A DNA stretch of 64,000 bases from RPRB01 sp035519675 (GTDB taxonomy: Bacteria > Myxococcota > Myxococcia > Myxococcales > Myxococcaceae). Every line of letters starts with the position of its first letter. Within the stretch, counting starts at the first letter, position 1. Shown here piece by piece: positions 32,652 through 40,506 of this stretch. The stretch is from NCBI GenBank assembly GCA_035519675.1, contig DATIWB010000025.1, forward strand, positions 1 to 64,000. Direction: 5' to 3'. The notes under the pieces were generated by a model that searched no databases, was not told where the DNA came from, and saw nothing but the letters and a program-made list of their open reading frames with translations. The position numbers were made by a program, and so were the translations under genes.

Positions 32652-35471
32652 ATGCACAAGGTCACATCCCTCGCGGTCGGCGTGCTGCTCCTCGCCGGCT
32701 GCAGCGGCGGCAACAGCAGCTCGGGAACTGGCGGGCCTGAACCGGCCGCGCTCACTCCTCAGGCGGTCTCGCAGATCGAGTCCCTCCTGATGGAGAAGGA
32801 CGCGCGCACCGCCACGCAGCGAAAGATCTCCTCGCAGCTCCTCTATCGCCGGGACGCCAGGCTCCCCGGGTACTCCGGGAAGCTTCCCGAAGTGGTCCCG
32901 CTCAGCACGCCCGACGAGACCGGGAGGATGCTCATCGACCTCAAGGGCGACGTCACACCCGAGGTCCTCGACCTGGTGGGCAAGCTCGGCGGAACGGTGG
33001 TGAGCACCACCGGTGGGGTCAGCGCGCGGGTCTGGGTGGGACTCGAGCACCTGGAGACACTCGCCGCTCAGCCGGCGATCCAGAGCATCCGGCCTGCGCA
33101 GGGGGCGACGACCCACCGGGCGACGCCGCCCCGGAACGCGGCGAAGTTCGGTGGCTCCAGTCGCGAGGCGCGGGTGAAGGCGACGCGGGAGGCGCTTCTG
33201 CAATACGCCCTGGCGCCGCAGGCCACCGCAGCGGTGGCGGCCAGCTCCGCGGTGACCAGCGTCGGTCTGGCCACGTCGCAGGGCGACCACGCCCATGGCG
33301 CGGACCGGGCTCGAAAGTTCTTCGGCACCGACGGCACCGGGGTGCGCGTCGGCGTGCTGTCCGACAGCGACGACTTCAAGGAGCAGTCGATCTCCACCGG
33401 GGACCTCCCTCCGGACACGGTCACCGTTCCGGGCCAGAGTGGCCGGCCCGGGTCGGGCGAGGGCACGGCGATGATGGAGATCGTCCACGACGTCGCGCCG
33501 GGCGCGAAGCTCTTCTTCGCCACCGCCTTCACCAGTCCGGAGAGCTTTGCCGAGAACATCCGCGCTCTCCGCTTCGTCTACCACTGCGACGTCATCATCG
33601 ACGACGTCATCTACTACTTCGAGTCACCCTTCGAGGACGACATCATCGCCCAGGCGGTGGACGACGTGACCACCGACGGGGCGCTCTACTTCTCCTCGGC
33701 CGGCAACCAGGGCAATGCCGCCGACGGGACCTCCGGGACCTGGGAGGGTGACTTCCTGACCGCCGGCTCCAACGCCTCGCTCTCGGCTCTCCCCTCGGGC
33801 TACACGCTCCACAACTGGGGCGACAGCCTGGTCTCCAACCGCATCGAGCTGCTCGGTGGTCCGCTCATCCTCCACTGGTCGGATCCGGGCACCCTGGCCA
33901 ACCCCGCCTCGAGCAACGACTACGACGTCTTCGTCCTCGACCACGACCTGCGCAATGTCCTGGTGGCCTCGACCGACATCCAGGACGGGACCGGCCTGCC
34001 CTTCGAGTTCCTCGGCTTCTTGCTCTCGGAGAACCTGCGGGTGGTGGTGGCCAAGCACACCGGGGCGGCCGATCGGGCGATCCGGGTGGTGCTCTTCGGG
34101 GGCGAGCTGGGCATGTCCACCGGAGGTGCGACGTACGGACACTCCACGGCGCGGAACGCCATCGGGGTGGCGGCGGTGGACGCCGCAGAGGCCTCGGGCG
34201 GCGAGTTCATCCCCGGCCTCACCACCCCGGTGGAGCTCTACAGCTCCGATGGCTGGCGACAGGTGTTCTACAAGAAGGACAACACCCGCATCCGGGGAGG
34301 CGTCACCTTCGGGAGCGGCGGGGGCGAGACCCGCTTCAAGCCGGACCTCAGCGCCGCCGACGGCGTGAGCACCACCCTTCCCTCCGGCAGCGGGCTCAAT
34401 CCGTTCTTCGGCACCTCGGCGGCCGCACCGCACGCCGGCGGGATCGCCGCGCTCCTCAAGTCGGCCGTTCCCACCGCCACCACGACCCGCGTGCGCAACG
34501 CGATGCTGGCCGGCTCGATCGACATCGCCGCCGAAGGCATCGACCACCAGAGCGGCAGGGGCGTCGTCTCGGCGATGGAGGCCCTCTCCCAGGTGGGTGC
34601 CCGGCCGGCGGTCTTCCTCAACCTGACCTCCGTGACCACGACCGGCTCGGCGAGCGGCTCGGTGGTGCCAGGCGGGACGGGATCGATCACCGTCCAGCTG
34701 TTGAACGAGGGCGGGGCCGAGGCAACGGCGGTCACCGGAACGCTCAGCAGCTCCAACCCCAACGTGACGATCACCGGCGGGACCTCGGGCTTCCCCGCCC
34801 TCGCGCCAGGAGCGAGCGGAAGCAACGTCACCCCCTTCACCTTCTCGGTGGGCAGCGCGGCGAGCTGCGGCGAGACCATCGCCTTCCAGCTCTCGGTCTC
34901 CTTCACCGGGCGGGGGACGAGCCCCACGGTGTTCTCGTTCAAGGTCCAGACCGGCGTGCCCTCGACCACACCGAGCCTCTTCTCCTTCACCGGACCCCGG
35001 GCGGCGATCCCCGACAACAACGCCGCGGGGGTCAACGTGCCGCTTCCGGTCGCGCTGAGTGGGGCGGTGAGCAAGGTGACCCTCAGCATCGACGGCACCG
35101 CCTGCACCAGTGCCATCGGGGCGACCACGGTCGGCATCGACCACACCTGGGTCGGCGATCTCGTGGGCACCTTGAGCTCCCCGGGCGGCACCACCGTGGT
35201 GCTGTTCAGCCGGCCAGGAGGAACGGGCAACAGCGGGAACAACTTCTGTCAGACGGTCCTCGACGACGCGGCGACCGATCCGATCCAGAGCATTGCCAGC
35301 TCCGGAGCGCCCTGGACCGGGACGTTCAAGCCTGCGCAGCCGCTCTCGGCATTCAGCGGAGAGCCTGCCAGCGGGACCTGGGTGCTGAACGTCGCCGACC
35401 TCGCCTCCATCGACACCGGTGGCGTGCAAGCCGTCACCTTGGCGGTGCGCGGCTTCACCTGTCCGCCCTAG
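32652..35471 (+). CDS. Secreted lipoprotein serine protease (subtilisin/sedolisin-like) with C-terminal P-domain
   Basis: 939 residues; lipoprotein signal LLLAGCSGG. A propeptide-like region to about 220 (DLKGDVTPEVLDLVGKLGGT) precedes the peptidase core. The core shows VRVGVLSDSDDFKE (catalytic Asp region, about 231-244), GEGTAMMEIVHDVAPGAKLF (about 269-288), the oxyanion-hole Asn in YFSSAGNQGNA (about 349), and the nucleophile Ser in FFGTSAAAPHAGGIAALL (about 589). The E-x-A-M-x-E-I-V-H-D motif replaces the usual HGTHVAG of subtilisins and resembles the S53-like subset of S8 relatives. Residues 650-770 hold a CARDB-like adhesion domain and about 800-936 a proprotein-convertase P/Homo-B domain (VGIDHTWVGDLVGTLSSPGG). 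It is probably outer-membrane anchored or released for prey or protein degradation. Confidence 0.87.
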   Translation: MHKVTSLAVGVLLLAGCSGGNSSSGTGGPEPAALTPQAVSQIESLLMEKDARTATQRKISSQLLYRRDARLPGYSGKLPEVVPLSTPDETGRMLIDLKGDVTPEVLDLVGKLGGTVVSTTGGVSARVWVGLEHLETLAAQPAIQSIRPAQGATTHRATPPRNAAKFGGSSREARVKATREALLQYALAPQATAAVAASSAVTSVGLATSQGDHAHGADRARKFFGTDGTGVRVGVLSDSDDFKEQSISTGDLPPDTVTVPGQSGRPGSGEGTAMMEIVHDVAPGAKLFFATAFTSPESFAENIRALRFVYHCDVIIDDVIYYFESPFEDDIIAQAVDDVTTDGALYFSSAGNQGNAADGTSGTWEGDFLTAGSNASLSALPSGYTLHNWGDSLVSNRIELLGGPLILHWSDPGTLANPASSNDYDVFVLDHDLRNVLVASTDIQDGTGLPFEFLGFLLSENLRVVVAKHTGAADRAIRVVLFGGELGMSTGGATYGHSTARNAIGVAAVDAAEASGGEFIPGLTTPVELYSSDGWRQVFYKKDNTRIRGGVTFGSGGGETRFKPDLSAADGVSTTLPSGSGLNPFFGTSAAAPHAGGIAALLKSAVPTATTTRVRNAMLAGSIDIAAEGIDHQSGRGVVSAMEALSQVGARPAVFLNLTSVTTTGSASGSVVPGGTGSITVQLLNEGGAEATAVTGTLSSSNPNVTITGGTSGFPALAPGASGSNVTPFTFSVGSAASCGETIAFQLSVSFTGRGTSPTVFSFKVQTGVPSTTPSLFSFTGPRAAIPDNNAAGVNVPLPVALSGAVSKVTLSIDGTACTSAIGATTVGIDHTWVGDLVGTLSSPGGTTVVLFSRPGGTGNSGNNFCQTVLDDAATDPIQSIASSGAPWTGTFKPAQPLSAFSGEPASGTWVLNVADLASIDTGGVQAVTLAVRGFTCPP

Positions 35472-35509
35472 CACCCGCACCGGAGGCGGCCGCGGCGGCG
35501 GCTTGCGAG

Positions 35510-35548
35510 AACCCCGGGCGTGCGCTTCTGGCTCGCGCTCGGGGTTTT
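35510..35548 (+). terminator. Candidate intrinsic terminator after the protease gene
   Basis: AACCCCG at 35510-35516 pairs with CGGGGTT at 35540-35546, and the 3' arm runs straight into TTTT (35545-35548). The 23-base loop is GC-rich and can extend the stem. It lies 38 bases after the protease stop, the right place to end that transcript, and faces the convergent receiver-HDOD gene. Confidence 0.5.
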
Positions 35549-35599
35549 CGCCATGGTGGCAGGCCTGGGACGCGCTGGCCCGGGGCGGGGTGGCGCTTC

Positions 35600-36820
35600 C
35601 TAGTCCCGGAATGGAGCGAACTCTTGCTCCGCCAGCGCTCGCCACCCGTCCACGTCGACGTTCATCCCGGCGCGGGCGACGAGGTCGACATCGAGGGACG
35701 AGCCGTTGTCTGGGTCGAGCAGCTCGGTGACCATGGCGTCGGCGATGTGGAGCGAGGCCGGCACCGTGAGGTCTCCGAGGACGAAGAGCTCGGTCCGATG
35801 GTGGTAGGCCACCGCCTCCACGAGCTCGAGCGGTAGCCCCCACGCGCCGAGCAGGTAAGCACCCACCGTGGCATGGGTGACGCCGAACACGCCGGCCTCG
35901 GCCTCGCAGACCGGCAGCCCGGGGAGGGACTTGAGCACCTCGGCATACCGGTGCGGGTAGGTCCGGGCGAGCACCAGCTGGCCCACGTTGTGGAGCAGGG
36001 CGGCGGTGAAGGCCTCCTCGCCACGGCGGCGGTCCGGGGCGATGCGTCTGGCCAGCCGCGCGCAGAGGAAGGCCAGCCGCTGGAACCGGTCGAGCGAGAA
36101 CCCTTCGATCTGCAGCTTGCTCAGGCTGCCGAAGATGCCGGTGGTGAGAACCAGCGCCTTGAGCAGCTCGCTTCCGAGGTAGGCCACCGCCTGCTGGATG
36201 CTGCCCACTGGCTCACGAAGGGCGAAGAAGGCCGAGTTCACGACCTGGAGCACCTTGGCCGCCACCGCCGGATCACGGGAGACGATGCGCGCCAGTTCGG
36301 CCAGCCCGATCCGGGGGTCGGCCGAGGCGGTGTTCAGCTCCACGTAGACCGCCGGGGGCGAGGGAAGCCGGTCCATCGGGCCCACCAGCACCCGCACCCG
36401 CGGCTCGGCCAGCTGGCCGTGCAGCGCGCAGGTCCGCTCGATGGCGATCCGCAGCGTGTTCGCGTCGCACGGACCGGCCAGGAAGTGGTGGGCCACCTCC
36501 GGACGGCTCCGGCACCCGCCACCCGGAGACCAGAGCAGCCGGGTGACGAAAGGGTAGCGCCGCTTGACCTCCCCGAGGAGCGCCACTCCGTCCATCTCGG
36601 TCTGCTCCAGGTCAGCGACGACGATGTCGAAGCCCGAGGACTCCAGCCGATCGAGCGCCTCCGACCCGGAGTGGACGAAGGTGAGATCCCAGTGGCGGCA
36701 CTGCCGCTGGAGGACCGACTGAAGGCCCTTCACGTCCTTCACCCGATCGTCCACGAAGAGAACCCGCCTGGGGGTCGGCCCATCGACACCTGACACCGCC
36801 GTGGGGGAGGGCTCGGCCAT
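35600..36820 (-). CDS. Response regulator with HDOD output domain
   Basis: 406 residues. A receiver domain is at about 18-135 (VLFVDDRVKDVKGLQSVLQR, phospho-acceptor Asp in FDIVVADLEQTEMDGVALL). The conserved Lys of receivers is missing: the site reads HHFLAGPCD instead of L-x-K-P. An HDOD domain is at about 140-350 (LPSPPAVYVELNTA, SRDPAVAAKVLQVVNSAFF, IQQAVAYLGSELLKALVLT, and ALLHNVGQLVLARTYP in place of a true HD dyad). HDOD proteins are non-hydrolytic scaffolds used in signalling and motility in myxobacteria and Xanthomonas. A second HDOD gene is 2.3 kb away with a GGDEF gene between, suggesting a local c-di-GMP-linked module. Confidence 0.92.
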   Translation of the reverse strand: MAEPSPTAVSGVDGPTPRRVLFVDDRVKDVKGLQSVLQRQCRHWDLTFVHSGSEALDRLESSGFDIVVADLEQTEMDGVALLGEVKRRYPFVTRLLWSPGGGCRSRPEVAHHFLAGPCDANTLRIAIERTCALHGQLAEPRVRVLVGPMDRLPSPPAVYVELNTASADPRIGLAELARIVSRDPAVAAKVLQVVNSAFFALREPVGSIQQAVAYLGSELLKALVLTTGIFGSLSKLQIEGFSLDRFQRLAFLCARLARRIAPDRRRGEEAFTAALLHNVGQLVLARTYPHRYAEVLKSLPGLPVCEAEAGVFGVTHATVGAYLLGAWGLPLELVEAVAYHHRTELFVLGDLTVPASLHIADAMVTELLDPDNGSSLDVDLVARAGMNVDVDGWRALAEQEFAPFRD

Positions 36821-36916
36821 GCCGTCTCTGAGGGAACATCGTCACGTCCGCTCCAGCTCCTTAAGTTCGCCCTGGAATCGGCCCGAAGGGTGAGCCGCAG
36901 GCCTGGGCGATGCGCA

Positions 36917-36958
36917 CCCGGGCCGGGACCTGAAGTGCGGGAGGAAGTCCGGCCCGGG
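36917..36958. repeat. Long GC-rich inverted repeat (hairpin)
   Basis: CCCGGGCCGGGAC (36917-36929) is the inverse of GTCCGGCCCGGG (36947-36958) apart from one bulged G, giving a 12-bp stem with a 17-base loop. No T-run flanks either side, so it does not look like a simple terminator. It lies about 100 bases upstream of the receiver-HDOD start and could be a leader structure or protein site. Confidence 0.5.
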
Positions 36959-37218
36959 CGGCGACGAAGGCCTGGGTCCCGAGCGCGTCGTGCTGCGGCA
37001 TGAAGGGGCGCACGGCCCGCGCGGGGCGCGGCGGCGATGCCGCCCCCAGCTCGCTGCGCACCCCGTCGTACGGTCCCACAGCCGAACCCCAGTCCGCGCC
37101 GGATCCGCCACATGGCGCCGGCGAAGCCCACCTTCGCCTCCGACGTGAGGCGAAGGCTGACCCGGGAGCAGGTCGGAGGTCAAACCCCGGGGGAGCATCC
37201 AAGGTGCGACGGACCTGA

Positions 37219-37238
37219 CGCGTCAAACCATTGACGCG
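37219..37238. promoter_or_regulatory. Perfect 8-bp inverted repeat upstream of the GGDEF gene
   Basis: CGCGTCAA-ACCA-TTGACGCG is a perfect palindrome with a 4-base centre, about 95 bases before the GGDEF-gene ATG. The right arm begins TTGACG, which resembles a -35 element, so a repressor bound here could block a promoter. The site is symmetrical like many dimeric-regulator operators. The function is inferred only from symmetry and position. Confidence 0.4.
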
Positions 37239-37333
37239 CCGGACCGGGGTCCTGTCCCCGTCAGCTCCTTGGCGCGTCCCAGGGAGTCCGGGGTGTTGGC
37301 GTGTGCGTGCCCCTTGCAAAGGCGGGAACGCGC

Positions 37334-39067
37334 ATGGACCGACGCTCCGAGACTCCCCGCTCCCGCAAGCGCGCCGCGCCGGGCCCGGCCGTCCGCCTCC
37401 GCCTGCGGAACCGCGGCTGGTCCGACGCCCAGCGCTCCGCCCTCGAGGCAAGCGTCGCCCTGTACCGCTCGGTGGTCGCCTCGATCGCCGAGGGCATCGT
37501 GGTCCAGGACGCCAGGGGCACGGTGCAGGCCTTCAACGACAGCGCCCTGCGCATCCTCGGAATGAGTGCCGAGCAGCTCCTCGGACGCGAGGAGCTTCCC
37601 GCCGGCTGGTGCGCCACCGAGGAGGACGGCACGCCGCTCACCCCGGAGAACCATCCGACCGCCGTCACCCTGCGCACCGGGCATGCGCAGCTCAACGTGC
37701 TCATGGGCATCAAGAGCGACGAGCGCGGCACCAGCTGGATCCTGGTCAGCACCCAGCCTCTCCGCGAGAGGGGCGAGTCGCAGCCCCACGGCGTGGTGTC
37801 GTCCTTCCTGGACGTCACCGAGCGCCGGGCCCGCGACGCCCGGGCCCACGCGAGCGAGGAGCGCTTCCGCGCTGTCAGCAGCCAGGCGCCGCTGGGAATC
37901 TTCGTCACCGCAGCCGACGGCCGCTGCCTCTTCGTCAACGAGACCTGGTGCACCCTGACCGGCCTCCGGGCCGAGCAGGCTCGTGGTGACGGATGGACCG
38001 CGATGCTCCACCCCGAGGAGCGGGAGGCCACGTTGGGCCGCTGGGCCGAGGCGAGCGCCGGAGGCGTCCCCTTTGCCTGCGAGCTGCGCATCCGGCGGCC
38101 CGATGGTGAAGAGCGGTGGGTGGCCGCGACGGCTTCCACGCTCCGCGACGACCGGGGTGAGGTCTCCGGCTGCATCGGCTCGCTTTCCGACGTCACCGCC
38201 CGGAAGCTCGCCGAGCAGGAACGAGACCACTTCTTCGAGCTGAGCCTGGACCTGCTCGCCGTCGCCGACCTCGACGGCCGGTTCCTCCGGGTGAGCCGGA
38301 GCTTCGAGCACACCCTCGGCTGGTCGCGCCGGGACCTGCTGGCCCGCTCCTTCCTGGAGCTGGTGCATCCGGAGGACCTGGAGCTGGCGCACGAGCAGCT
38401 GGGGCTCCTCGCCCGGGGCGAAGTCGCCCAGAAGTTCGAGCTGCGGTTTCGCTGCAAGGACGGGCAATGGCGCTGGTTGTCCTGGCGCACTCCTCCGCCG
38501 ACGCGCGGCACCCGCGTTCTCTACGTGGTGGCACGTGACGTGAGCGCGGCGAAGGAGGAGGAGCAGCGGCTGCTCCGGCTCGCCCAGCAGGATCCTCTCA
38601 CCGGCCTCGCCAACCGCGGCCGGTTCGACGCCGAGCTCGAGGCCCGGGTGGGGCGAAGCCAGGCCTTCGCGGTGCTCTACCTGGACCTGGACGGCTTCAA
38701 GCCCATCAACGACGAGCACGGCCACGCCGCGGGGGATCGGGTCCTCCAGCAGATCGGCCAGCGGCTCGCCCGGTGCGTACGTCGCGGCGACCTGGTGGGC
38801 CGGGTGGGCGGCGACGAGTTCGCGGTGCTGCTCGAGGGCGTGAGCCAGCGTCGAAACGCCGAGGAGGTCGCCGGCAAGCTGCGGCGCGCCGTCGCCGAGC
38901 CGCTGAGTGTGGACGGCGAGCGACGGAGGCTCGGGGTGAGCATCGGCGTGGCCATGTACCCCGAGGACGCGACCGGGGCCGAGGAGCTGCTCGAGGTGGC
39001 CGACCAGGAGATGTACCGCGAGAAGCGGATGGTGGAGTCCCGGGTGCGGCTCGCCGTGGTCGAGTAG
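37334..39067 (+). CDS. Diguanylate cyclase with three PAS-type sensory domains
   Basis: 577 residues from the ATG at 37334 (a GTG at 37301 is possible). There is no membrane segment. Tandem PAS modules follow: YRSVVASIAEGIVVQDARGT at about 40-170; EERFRAVSSQAPLGIFVTAA at about 172-300, ending in SLSDVTARKLAEQER; and FFELSLDLLAVADLDGRF at about 304-425. The GGDEF domain is at about 425-570: DPLTGLANRGRFDAELEAR, LYLDLDGFKPINDEHGHAAG, and the intact active site VGGDEFAVLLEG. The inhibitory I-site RxxD is present as RRGD exactly five residues before GGDEF, so product inhibition by c-di-GMP is likely. It makes c-di-GMP in the cytoplasm in response to unknown signals. It is flanked by an HDOD-PilZ protein (PilZ domains bind c-di-GMP) and a receiver-HDOD protein. 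Confidence 0.95.
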   Translation: MDRRSETPRSRKRAAPGPAVRLRLRNRGWSDAQRSALEASVALYRSVVASIAEGIVVQDARGTVQAFNDSALRILGMSAEQLLGREELPAGWCATEEDGTPLTPENHPTAVTLRTGHAQLNVLMGIKSDERGTSWILVSTQPLRERGESQPHGVVSSFLDVTERRARDARAHASEERFRAVSSQAPLGIFVTAADGRCLFVNETWCTLTGLRAEQARGDGWTAMLHPEEREATLGRWAEASAGGVPFACELRIRRPDGEERWVAATASTLRDDRGEVSGCIGSLSDVTARKLAEQERDHFFELSLDLLAVADLDGRFLRVSRSFEHTLGWSRRDLLARSFLELVHPEDLELAHEQLGLLARGEVAQKFELRFRCKDGQWRWLSWRTPPPTRGTRVLYVVARDVSAAKEEEQRLLRLAQQDPLTGLANRGRFDAELEARVGRSQAFAVLYLDLDGFKPINDEHGHAAGDRVLQQIGQRLARCVRRGDLVGRVGGDEFAVLLEGVSQRRNAEEVAGKLRRAVAEPLSVDGERRRLGVSIGVAMYPEDATGAEELLEVADQEMYREKRMVESRVRLAVVE

Positions 39068-39083
39068 TCGGCGCCCCGGCGGT

Positions 39084-40400
39084 TCAGGTGCCGCGAACCA
39101 GCGCGTACCAGCGTCGGGCGAGCTCGCCCTGGAGGGCGAAGGGCTTGAGCTCGATGTCCTGGAGCCCTCCCTCGATCATCTCGCAGCGCACCACCGTCGC
39201 CCAGAGGTGGAAGGCCGGTTCGACCTTCAGCTCGTACTCCATGAGAAGGTTCGGCGGAAGGGCTCGCTCGCCCCGGATGCGCAGCCCGGTGGTGCTCAGG
39301 GCCATCACGTCGTAGAGGGTGGGGTGATTTCCCTTGAGGAGGATCTTCGGCCGCGGCGGCTCGGGTGGGGCCGGAGGCGGCGCCGCCTCCTCCTCGATGA
39401 GCACTGCCTCGTCGGTCAGGTCCACCGGCTCGGGCGGCGCCGGAGCCGGGACGCTCATCGGGGGCTCGACGTCCAGCTCGACGCCGAGGTCGCGGGTCAG
39501 CTGGGGATCGGGCGGGGGAGGAATCACCCGCGCCGGTCCGACGGCAGGGGTGGCGGCGGTGGGGCTCGAGACCTGCTCATCGAACGCGGCGATGAAGGCG
39601 GGCAGGTGGGGCAAGACCTCTGCCACGGCCTTCTGCTCGTCTCGGTCGAGGAGCTGGGGGATCGCGTCCAGCTCGGCCGCGCCCAGCCCGGGTGACTGGT
39701 CGAGCCGCTGCACGACGGCGGCGGCGGCCCAGACCAGACGCACGCTCTCGGGGTACCGGCACCCTCCCAGGTCCTCGTCGTGGTGGCGGAGCATGCACTC
39801 CTCCACCGGCGGTGGAAGGCGCCATCGCGCGGCCACCACCATTCCCACCTCCAGGTGGTACTCGTCGACCAGGGTTCGCCAGGCCGCGGCGGTGCGCGGT
39901 GGCTCGGCAGGCCGCTCCACGAGCAGCGTCTCCAGGGTCGAGATCACCACCAGCCGCCCGAACTCGTGCAGGAGCCCGCAGACGAAGGCATCCTCGGGAC
40001 TCACCTGCCGGACTCTCGCCAGCCGCTCACAGAGGAACGCCGAGGCCAGCGCGCGGATCCAGTCGTGCCGACGCAGTTCGGCCAGCGGGCCCGGAAGGAG
40101 CGCCTTGGCCGAGAGCGATCCGGCAAGCGCCAGCCGGTGCACCTCCGTGAGGCCGAGGCGTGACACCGCCACGTTGAGGCTGGCCACCGCAGAGCCTCGC
40201 CAGTAGGCGCTGGAGTTTGCCACCCTCAGCAAGGTGGCGGACAGCGCCTGGTCCGACTTGAGCACCGGGAGCAGGTCGGTGATGGACGCACTCCGCGAGC
40301 GCAGCACCTGCCCCAGCCGGAGGGCGACCGCCGGGTACGGCGGTACGGCGATCTGGTCGCGCCGAACGCGCTCCTCGATGGCGGCGCCGATACTGTCCAT
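39084..40400 (-). CDS. HDOD domain protein with C-terminal PilZ-like domain
   Basis: 438 residues. The HDOD domain is at about 15-225 (VPPYPAVALRLGQVLRSRSA, LKSDQALSATLLRVANSSAY, LNVAVSRLGLTEVHRLALAG, FVCGLLHEFGRLVVIST). A Pro/Ala/Glu-rich linker covers about 275-345. The last 90 residues look like a PilZ domain (LMALSTTGLRIRGERALPPN-type strand order, ending IELKPFALQGELARRWYALV); the RxxxR and D/NxSxxG motifs of canonical c-di-GMP binders are weak, so ligand binding is uncertain. It is convergent with the GGDEF gene (16 bases between stops). Two direct repeats lie immediately before its start. Confidence 0.85.
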   Translation of the reverse strand: MDSIGAAIEERVRRDQIAVPPYPAVALRLGQVLRSRSASITDLLPVLKSDQALSATLLRVANSSAYWRGSAVASLNVAVSRLGLTEVHRLALAGSLSAKALLPGPLAELRRHDWIRALASAFLCERLARVRQVSPEDAFVCGLLHEFGRLVVISTLETLLVERPAEPPRTAAAWRTLVDEYHLEVGMVVAARWRLPPPVEECMLRHHDEDLGGCRYPESVRLVWAAAAVVQRLDQSPGLGAAELDAIPQLLDRDEQKAVAEVLPHLPAFIAAFDEQVSSPTAATPAVGPARVIPPPPDPQLTRDLGVELDVEPPMSVPAPAPPEPVDLTDEAVLIEEEAAPPPAPPEPPRPKILLKGNHPTLYDVMALSTTGLRIRGERALPPNLLMEYELKVEPAFHLWATVVRCEMIEGGLQDIELKPFALQGELARRWYALVRGT

Positions 40401-40404
40401 TTGT

Positions 40405-40434
40405 GGAGACGTACCCCTTGGGGAGACGTACCCC
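40405..40434 (-). promoter_or_regulatory. Pair of 13-bp direct repeats before the HDOD-PilZ gene
   Basis: GGAGACGTACCCC occurs at 40405-40417 and again at 40422-40434, a 17-base period. Read on the gene strand this is GGGGTACGTCTCC twice, ending 4 bases before the ATG at 40400. The second copy overlaps the only AAGGGG-like ribosome-binding sequence, so it may be an operator or a translational control site, or a small duplication. Confidence 0.45.
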
Positions 40435-40506
40435 GCGACCCTGCAAGCCTACACGCAAAGTCCAGAACAGGAACTTCCTGCGCCGCGTCATCCGAGGAGA
40501 GTGGCC

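Larger units (their letters stand above)
36821..37333 (+). other. Intergenic region with inverted repeats between divergent signalling genes
   Basis: About 510 bases between the receiver-HDOD gene and the GGDEF gene. Frames crossing it are Arg/Pro/Gly-rich and show no motifs. It contains two notable inverted repeats (36917-36958 and 37219-37238, listed separately). It should include the promoters of both flanking genes; no convincing -35/-10 pair was seen. Confidence 0.45.

Noticed and set aside
37000..37234. Small plus-strand proteins in the intergenic region before the GGDEF gene
   Set aside because: Short frames here are Arg/Pro-rich, overlap one another on both strands, lack ribosome-binding sites and resemble no family.
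37200..37333. c-di-GMP (GEMM) riboswitch before the GGDEF gene
   Set aside because: Short GEMM-like pieces (CAAACCATTGA, GCAAAG) occur, but the conserved GGACGCAAAGCC block and its order are missing, and the palindrome explains the first piece.
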